Positions 16,942 through 21,451 of a DNA stretch of 21,451 nucleotides are shown here, one piece after another. Position 1 is the stretch's first letter; every line of letters starts with the position of its first letter. Position numbers and translations under genes: made by a program. This stretch comes from Chloroflexota bacterium (GTDB taxonomy: Bacteria; Chloroflexota; UBA4733), in the NCBI GenBank assembly GCA_023381895.1, contig JAMCTA010000160.1, positions 1 through 21,451 of the forward strand, in the 5' to 3' direction. The notes under the pieces are model-generated. The model worked only from the letters and a program-made list of their open reading frames with translations, was not told the origin of the DNA and did not search any database.

Positions 16942-17643
16942 ATGGTGGTGGTTCCACGGCCTCTTGTATCGCCGGCAGGCGCGTTCCGCATCGCTGTTCT
17001 GTTCGTCTTGCTCAGCTTCCTTGCTGCCTGTGGCGCCGCCCCTCCAGGTGGAATGGGGAGTGAGCTGCGCTCGAGCACTTCTACCCAGAGCACTGCCCCT
17101 CCGTCTGGAGGTGTTGGCACGCCAGAAACCGCTCCGCCAGGCGGCATGTCCGGTGGAGGGAAGCAAGAAGCGACCCCGTACCCGACACCGACCACGCCGA
17201 CGCCTGAGCCTCCGTCGCCAACTCCAACGGCGGCAACGGTCGCTGGGACGGCTACTCCGGAGAGTGGGGCGTATAGCACGCCAACTCCAGCGCCCACCGA
17301 TACGCCCATTGCACTCTCGACGCCGGCCGGGACGCTGCCTATGCAGATCACGCTCGAGCTCCCCGCTTCTGTCCAGCGTGGAAGCACGGTGACAGTCAAC
17401 GCCACTGTGTCGCCCGTAGGGTCAGTATGCACCCTCACGGTCAAGTACCGACCAGCAAGCGACATTCCGGCCTTCACTCCAGAACGTGTTGGCCCTTCCG
17501 GGACAGTGTCCTGGTCGTGGATGATCAACTCGGGTATCGAGCCAGGAGACTGGCCAGTGACCGTGCGCTGTGAGAACGGTCAACCGCCGACAAGTCCCCT
17601 CTACCATTATGTTTACGCTACAAACCTCCTGTCGATCAGGTAG
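16942..17643 (+). CDS. Lipoprotein with Pro/Thr-rich spacer and small beta-domain
   Basis: A 233-residue exported lipoprotein. The hydrophobic signal (AVLFVLLSFLAAC, 18-30) ends in a lipobox LAAC with lipidated Cys30. Residues about 35-135 are low-complexity, rich in Pro, Thr, Ser and Gly (with runs such as PTPTTPTPEPPSPTPT), a typical spacer away from the membrane. Residues about 135-233 look like a small beta-sandwich (ITLELPASVQRGSTVTVNATV) and contain two cysteines (in SVCTL and VRCEN) that could form a disulfide. The ATG at 16942 follows AGGGTGGG; a GTG at 16936 is possible. Its function is unknown; it may bind a ligand or a partner at the cell surface. Confidence 0.8.
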   Translation: MVVVPRPLVSPAGAFRIAVLFVLLSFLAACGAAPPGGMGSELRSSTSTQSTAPPSGGVGTPETAPPGGMSGGGKQEATPYPTPTTPTPEPPSPTPTAATVAGTATPESGAYSTPTPAPTDTPIALSTPAGTLPMQITLELPASVQRGSTVTVNATVSPVGSVCTLTVKYRPASDIPAFTPERVGPSGTVSWSWMINSGIEPGDWPVTVRCENGQPPTSPLYHYVYATNLLSIR

Positions 17644-17688
17644 CCAGTAGCCTCCGAACGCGGCGAGAGTCCCTAGAGCTACGACTAC

Positions 17689-17718
17689 TTGCGTGGACGG
17701 GCTCATGCACTTTAGACT
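17689..17718 (+). promoter_or_regulatory. Weak candidate promoter of acs
   Basis: TTGCGT (17689-17694) and TAGACT (17713-17718) are 18 bp apart, about 70 bp before the acs ATG. Both boxes are imperfect, so read-through from the lipoprotein gene 145 bp upstream remains possible. Confidence 0.3.
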
Positions 17719-17788
17719 CCCTTCATCGAGGGTGTGCCGCGTGCCGAACACGTCGCCTGATTCTATCTGGAGCGAGAGGACTGGAGCT

Positions 17789-19756
17789 ATGCCTGCTGAC
17801 ACGTCTGGAATGCTTGAGGCTCTGCTGAAGGAGGATCGACGATTCCCTCCACCACCACAGCTGGCGGCGCGCGCCAACATGCAGGATCCGTCGGTCTACG
17901 AGCGTGCACGGCTTGACCCTGATGGCTTCTGGGCCGAGCAGGCACAGATCATCGATTGGTTCACGCCTTTTGAGCGCGTGCTGGAGTGGAACCCGCCGTG
18001 GGCGAAGTGGTTTCTCGGTGGCACACTGAATGCGTCGTACAACTGTGTCGACCGGCATGCCAAGTCGTGGCGAGCGAACAAAGTCGCCATCATCTTCGAG
18101 GGTGAGCCGGGCGATAGTCGCGTGCTCACCTATCGTGACCTCTATCGAGAGGTCAACCAGGCAGCCTTGGCCATGCAGTCGCTTGGCTTGAAGAAGGGAG
18201 ACACCGTTGCTATCTACATGCCCATGGTGCCGGAAGCGGTCATCGCCATGCTGGCCTGCGCACGGCTAGGCTGCCCCCACACGGTGGTATTCGGAGGCTT
18301 CAGCCCTGAGGCGCTGCGCGACCGCATCAATGATGCCGGCTGCAAGCTGCTAATCACTGCCGATGCCGGCTACCGGCGCGGCAATCTGGTGGCGCTCAAG
18401 TCGAATGCTGATGTGGCCATCGCTGGTGGCACGCCGACGATTGAGCACGTGCTCGTGCTGAGGCGAGCGGGCGATCGTGCCACAATCAACTGGATCGAGG
18501 GGCGCGATATCTGGTGGCACGAAGCGCTGGCACTCTTTATCGGCAAAGAGATTGCGCCTGAGCCCGTCGATTCTGAGCATCCACTCTACATCCTCTATAC
18601 CTCGGGCACGACGGGCAAGCCCAAGGGGCTGCTCCATACCACTGGTGGCTACATGGTGGAGACAGCGGCGAGTTCGCGATGGATCTTCGACCTCAAGGAC
18701 GAGGATGTCTATTGGTGCACCGCGGATGTTGGCTGGGTTACTGGGCATAGCTACATCGTCTACGGACCTCTGGCGACCGGCGTGACCCAGGTGATGTACG
18801 AAGGAGCGCCAGACTGGCCTGACAAAGATCGTTTCTGGGCGATCATCGAGAAATACGGCGTCACAGTGCTCTACACCGCACCGACGTCCATCCGTATGTT
18901 CATGCGCTGGGGGACGGAGTACGTCGAGCGTCACAACCTCTCGTCGCTCCGGCTGCTCGGTACTGTCGGAGAGCCCATCAACCCGGAGGCGTGGATCTGG
19001 TACCACGACCACATCGGTGGCGGACGCTGCCCGGTCGTCGACACCTGGTGGCAGACAGAGACCGGAATGATCCTTATCTCGCCTCTGCCGGGCCTCACGA
19101 CGACGCAGCCAGGCTCAGCGACGTTTCCACTGCCCGGAATCGACGCGGACGTGTTCGATGAGCAGGGACGATCGGTCCCGCAAGGCGCTGGCGGCTACCT
19201 GGTCATCAAACGGCCGTGGCCTGCGATGATGCGTACCATCTGGGGCGATCCTGATCGTTATGTACGGCAGTACTGGAGCAAATTTCCCGGAGTCTATCTC
19301 ACAGGGGATGGTGCCCGGCGTGATGAGGAGGGCTATTTCTGGCTGCTCGGGCGGGTCGATGACGTGCTCAACGTGTCGGCACACCGTATCGGCACGATGG
19401 AGCTGGAAAGCGCTCTCGTGAGTCACCCCGCTGTGGCCGAGGCGGCAGTTATCGGTATCTCTCACGATATCAAGGGGCAAGCACCAGCGGCTTTCGTGAC
19501 ACTCCGGTCCAGTGTCACCCCCAGCGACGAGCTGAAGAAAGAGCTGAGCGACCACGTTGCTCAGAAGATCGGTGGCATTGCGCGCCCGGAGAAGATCTTC
19601 TTCACCGCCGAGCTCCCGAAGACCCGTAGCGCCAAGATCATGCGCCGCTTGCTGCGTGACATTGCAGAGGGCCGTGTGCTTGGTGACACGACAACACTCA
19701 CCGATGCGTCAGTCATCGCCGATATCAAGAGCCGGTACGAGCAGAACGAGGGCTAG
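17789..19756 (+). CDS. acs: Acetyl-CoA synthetase (AMP-forming)
   Basis: Acs activates acetate to acetyl-CoA through acetyl-AMP. The 655-residue protein is full length, with the N-terminal ACAS segment ([21 protein letters not shown], from 48), P-loop [11 protein letters not shown] (270-280), the acetate-pocket Trp in DTWWQTET (418-425), TGD (505-507), the hinge D524 region ([14 protein letters not shown]) and the catalytic lysine K616 in [11 protein letters not shown]. The acetylation-site motif PX4GK has Ala for Gly here, seen in some other Acs proteins. The ATG at 17789 follows GAGAGGA at 17774-17780. Propionyl-CoA synthetase is a less likely alternative. A strong hairpin follows the stop. 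Confidence 0.95.
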   Translation: MPADTSGMLEALLKEDRRFPPPPQLAARANMQDPSVYERARLDPDGFWAEQAQIIDWFTPFERVLEWNPPWAKWFLGGTLNASYNCVDRHAKSWRANKVAIIFEGEPGDSRVLTYRDLYREVNQAALAMQSLGLKKGDTVAIYMPMVPEAVIAMLACARLGCPHTVVFGGFSPEALRDRINDAGCKLLITADAGYRRGNLVALKSNADVAIAGGTPTIEHVLVLRRAGDRATINWIEGRDIWWHEALALFIGKEIAPEPVDSEHPLYILYTSGTTGKPKGLLHTTGGYMVETAASSRWIFDLKDEDVYWCTADVGWVTGHSYIVYGPLATGVTQVMYEGAPDWPDKDRFWAIIEKYGVTVLYTAPTSIRMFMRWGTEYVERHNLSSLRLLGTVGEPINPEAWIWYHDHIGGGRCPVVDTWWQTETGMILISPLPGLTTTQPGSATFPLPGIDADVFDEQGRSVPQGAGGYLVIKRPWPAMMRTIWGDPDRYVRQYWSKFPGVYLTGDGARRDEEGYFWLLGRVDDVLNVSAHRIGTMELESALVSHPAVAEAAVIGISHDIKGQAPAAFVTLRSSVTPSDELKKELSDHVAQKIGGIARPEKIFFTAELPKTRSAKIMRRLLRDIAEGRVLGDTTTLTDASVIADIKSRYEQNEG

Positions 19757-19771
19757 GGTGCGCAGAATAGT

Positions 19772-19795
19772 AAGGGGCCGGGAGACTGGCCCCTT
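19772..19795. terminator. Hairpin terminator between convergent genes
   Basis: AAGGGGCC (19772-19779) and GGCCCCTT (19788-19795) form a perfect 8-bp GC-rich stem with an 8-nt loop, 15 bp after the acs stop and 15 bp before the end of the convergent oxidoreductase gene. It can serve both strands, although the T-runs are short. Confidence 0.75.
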
Positions 19796-19810
19796 GCCGC
19801 CGCCCGGTGG

Positions 19811-20851
19811 CTATCGAAGCGGCAGGTCGACGGCCTGGCCACTCTCGGCAGAGCGGAAAATGGCCTCGGTGGCCTCCATATACGCGAGACCATCGCGGAA
19901 GCTTGGCTCTGGTGTGCGGTTGCCGCTACGGATAGCAGCGATCCAGTCGTGCTCCACTGTCCAGCGCCGTTCCTCACTTGATGTGATGATGATCTCGTGG
20001 AGCTCAGCATCCTGAGCGCGGGCACCAAACAGGCGATCTGCCTGATAGTCGTACTTCAGTACCCCAGCACTGCCGTAGAGCTCAAAGGTGTTGGCACCCG
20101 CGTGGCGCGCGATGCCGCTGAATAGGAAGCTGCCGAGGCCCCCGCGCTGCATCGCCGCCGCAACGCTTACGCTGTCGGGGCGGTCGACCGGTTGGACCTT
20201 GCCAGTGCTGTCGCGCCGTTGCGGTGTCGCGGTGAATGTTTGGGCGACTACTCTAGAGGCAGGCCCCACCCAGCGGTGCATGACCTCCAGCATCATTCCA
20301 ACGGTCAGCGTGTTCACACCGGAAGTACGACCGGTCTGGCGCCAGTGCAGCGGCGCCGTAGGGTCGATGTAGTCGGTTCCGTACCAGCGGATGTTGACGT
20401 GGTAGAGGTCGCCCAGATACCCGCCGGCGACGAGCCGGCGCACTACTCGGTCGCCGCGTAGGTAGTGTGGCGGAGGGCAGAGCATGGTGACCAGATCGGA
20501 TCGCTCGGCAGCAGCTAGCATATCGCGAGCTTCAGCGGCATTCATTGCCATCCGTGCTTGGCAGAAGACGTGTTTTCCAGCTTCGAGCGCGGCAAGTGCG
20601 ACCGCACGATGGAGGAATGGTGGGGTGCCGATGAGCACCGCGTCGATGCCATCCCAGCGAACGAGATCCTCCCAATGGTCGAACGAGCGCTCAATGCCGA
20701 GCTCCATTGCTGCCCGCTGCGTACTCTCGGAAGTGCTGTTCGCGACTGCCGCAAGAACCACATCCGGTTCTTTGCCCAAACCGGGTACGTGACGGGTTCG
20801 CACGATGCCACCGGCCCCGACGATGCCAACGCGAATGGTCTGTCCTGCCAC
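19811..20851 (-). CDS. Gfo/Idh/MocA family oxidoreductase lacking the EKP motif
   Basis: A 346-residue member of the NAD(P)-binding Gfo/Idh/MocA family. The Rossmann motif is GAGGIVRTRH (12-21), followed by VLIGTPPFLH (72-81). The catalytic Lys of the usual EKP motif is replaced: residues 97-100 read CQAR in HVFCQARMAMNAAEA. The C-terminal half has the expected alpha/beta fold, with DYIDP, GVNTLTVGMM and FELYGSAGVL. The GTG at 20851 follows a strong AGAGGAGG with a 7-bp spacer. It lies 53 bp downstream of the flippase gene on the same strand and may be in an operon with it, which would fit sugar metabolism for surface polysaccharide. The substrate and even redox activity are uncertain. Confidence 0.85.
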   Translation of the reverse strand: MAGQTIRVGIVGAGGIVRTRHVPGLGKEPDVVLAAVANSTSESTQRAAMELGIERSFDHWEDLVRWDGIDAVLIGTPPFLHRAVALAALEAGKHVFCQARMAMNAAEARDMLAAAERSDLVTMLCPPPHYLRGDRVVRRLVAGGYLGDLYHVNIRWYGTDYIDPTAPLHWRQTGRTSGVNTLTVGMMLEVMHRWVGPASRVVAQTFTATPQRRDSTGKVQPVDRPDSVSVAAAMQRGGLGSFLFSGIARHAGANTFELYGSAGVLKYDYQADRLFGARAQDAELHEIIITSSEERRWTVEHDWIAAIRSGNRTPEPSFRDGLAYMEATEAIFRSAESGQAVDLPLR

Positions 20852-20904
20852 TGTTCATCCTCCTCTGTTCGCCCCATTGTAGTGCTGCTCGTGCAGGCGG
20901 CCAC

Positions 20905-21451
20905 TCAGTCGGGACGGCGTCGCAATAGTATGTTGGTGAGCTGGAGCTCGTGCAGACTCGTGCCACGGCACAGCAGTAGGAGTGCCGGATAGACGAGTGC
21001 GCCAATAGGAATGGCTAGCCACCAGACAGTGTGTGCGGAGATCACGGCCGCTGCTGCAGTCATGGCCGCTGCGGCCGCGATTGCGGGAAGCAGGCGTCGA
21101 AACTGGGGTAACTGGTAGTCGCGAGAAGCGGCAACGAGGAAGAGCACGGTCATCAGGATCTCACTTGAAGCCATGCCGATGGCTACTCCATCGATCCCGA
21201 GACGTGTCACCAGCACGAGGTCGACAGTGAGTTGCCAGACTGCGCTGATCGCGTCGATCCCCACTACGGTGACTTGTTTGCCGCGTGCAATGAGGAAGTT
21301 CACGCAGACTTGGGTCGGGAAGATACCCAGGAGACCAATGGCGAGGATTTGGAGAACCCTCCCTGCCTCGACGAACTGGCTCCCATAGACCAGCTCGACG
21401 AGCGGGGGGGCGACGATCACGACTCCTGGCGCTGCCGCGAGACCAGCGAGA
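20905..21451 (-). CDS. Polysaccharide flippase (Wzx/MATE-like), 5' truncated by the window end
   Basis: The C-terminal 171 residues and more of a multi-spanning membrane protein. The frame stays open past the GTG at 21420 to base 21451, so the gene starts outside the window. Visible features are the motif LVYGSQFVEAGRVLQILA typical of the C-terminal half of oligosaccharide flippases, and four or five hydrophobic helices (for example LAIGLLGIFPTQVCVNFLI and TAAAAVISAHTVWWLAIPIG). Members move undecaprenyl-linked sugar repeat units across the cytoplasmic membrane. It ends with basic RRRPD. Another MATE-superfamily exporter cannot be excluded from the fragment. Confidence 0.75.
   Translation of the reverse strand, partial: LAGLAAAPGVVIVAPPLVELVYGSQFVEAGRVLQILAIGLLGIFPTQVCVNFLIARGKQVTVVGIDAISAVWQLTVDLVLVTRLGIDGVAIGMASSEILMTVLFLVAASRDYQLPQFRRLLPAIAAAAAMTAAAAVISAHTVWWLAIPIGALVYPALLLLCRGTSLHELQLTNILLRRRPD

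Overview
The window reads as bacterial, fairly GC-rich DNA with densely packed genes, many GTG or TTG starts, purine-rich ribosome binding sites and -10 boxes close to TATAGT/TATACT. Menaquinone genes, a lipoprotein with a Pro/Thr spacer, the style of the secreted glycosidase and the overall protein flavour suggest a Chloroflexota bacterium, possibly of the Thermomicrobia. That placement comes from recognition, not a search, and is moderate at best.

Layout. 1-2727 (+): the end of a menaquinone operon, with the last codons of a probable menA, then menC and menE, coupled by two TGATG stop/start overlaps. 2863-3843 (-): a COG4280/FTR1-like multi-pass membrane protein and a 66-residue membrane protein, behind a good TTGACA-17-TAGATT promoter and a TGTACA-N2-TGTACA dyad. 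4000-4719 (-): menG (ubiE-type), the final methylation of menaquinone. 4826-6792 (+): an IolE-like TIM-barrel protein and a Gfo/Idh/MocA oxidoreductase, overlapping by GTGA. 6804-7853 (-): recA, with a TTGACA-17-TATAGT promoter, a LexA-like box and a leader of about 190 nt holding a perfect 10-bp inverted repeat.

8188-11494: two short-chain dehydrogenases (both -) flank a methylmalonate-semialdehyde-type aldehyde dehydrogenase (+). Together with the IolE-like/Gfo pair this looks like polyol, sugar or carboxylic-acid catabolism. 11745-13607 (-): the ribosome-associated GTPase TypA/BipA, with a 12-bp leader hairpin whose 3' arm could also pair with its Shine-Dalgarno sequence. 13819-15960 (+): a secreted clan-A glycosidase-like protein with a C-terminal LGYP-type module. 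16021-16791 (-): an unrecognised protein, divergent from a lipoprotein (16942-17643, +). 17789-19756 (+): acetyl-CoA synthetase, ending at a strong hairpin terminator that faces a second Gfo/Idh/MocA protein (19811-20851, -) lacking the usual EKP motif. 20905-21451 (-): the C-terminal part of a polysaccharide flippase that runs off the window.

Functionally the window combines respiratory quinone synthesis, central acyl-CoA metabolism (Acs, MMSDH-like), oxidation of polyols or sugars and conserved housekeeping genes (recA, typA). No mobile element, CRISPR array, rRNA or tRNA was seen. The most interesting signals are regulatory: near-identical 12-mers in the leaders of recA and the COG4280 gene, the typA leader, and the divergent operator-like repeat beside typA. 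No clear new multi-gene system is evident.
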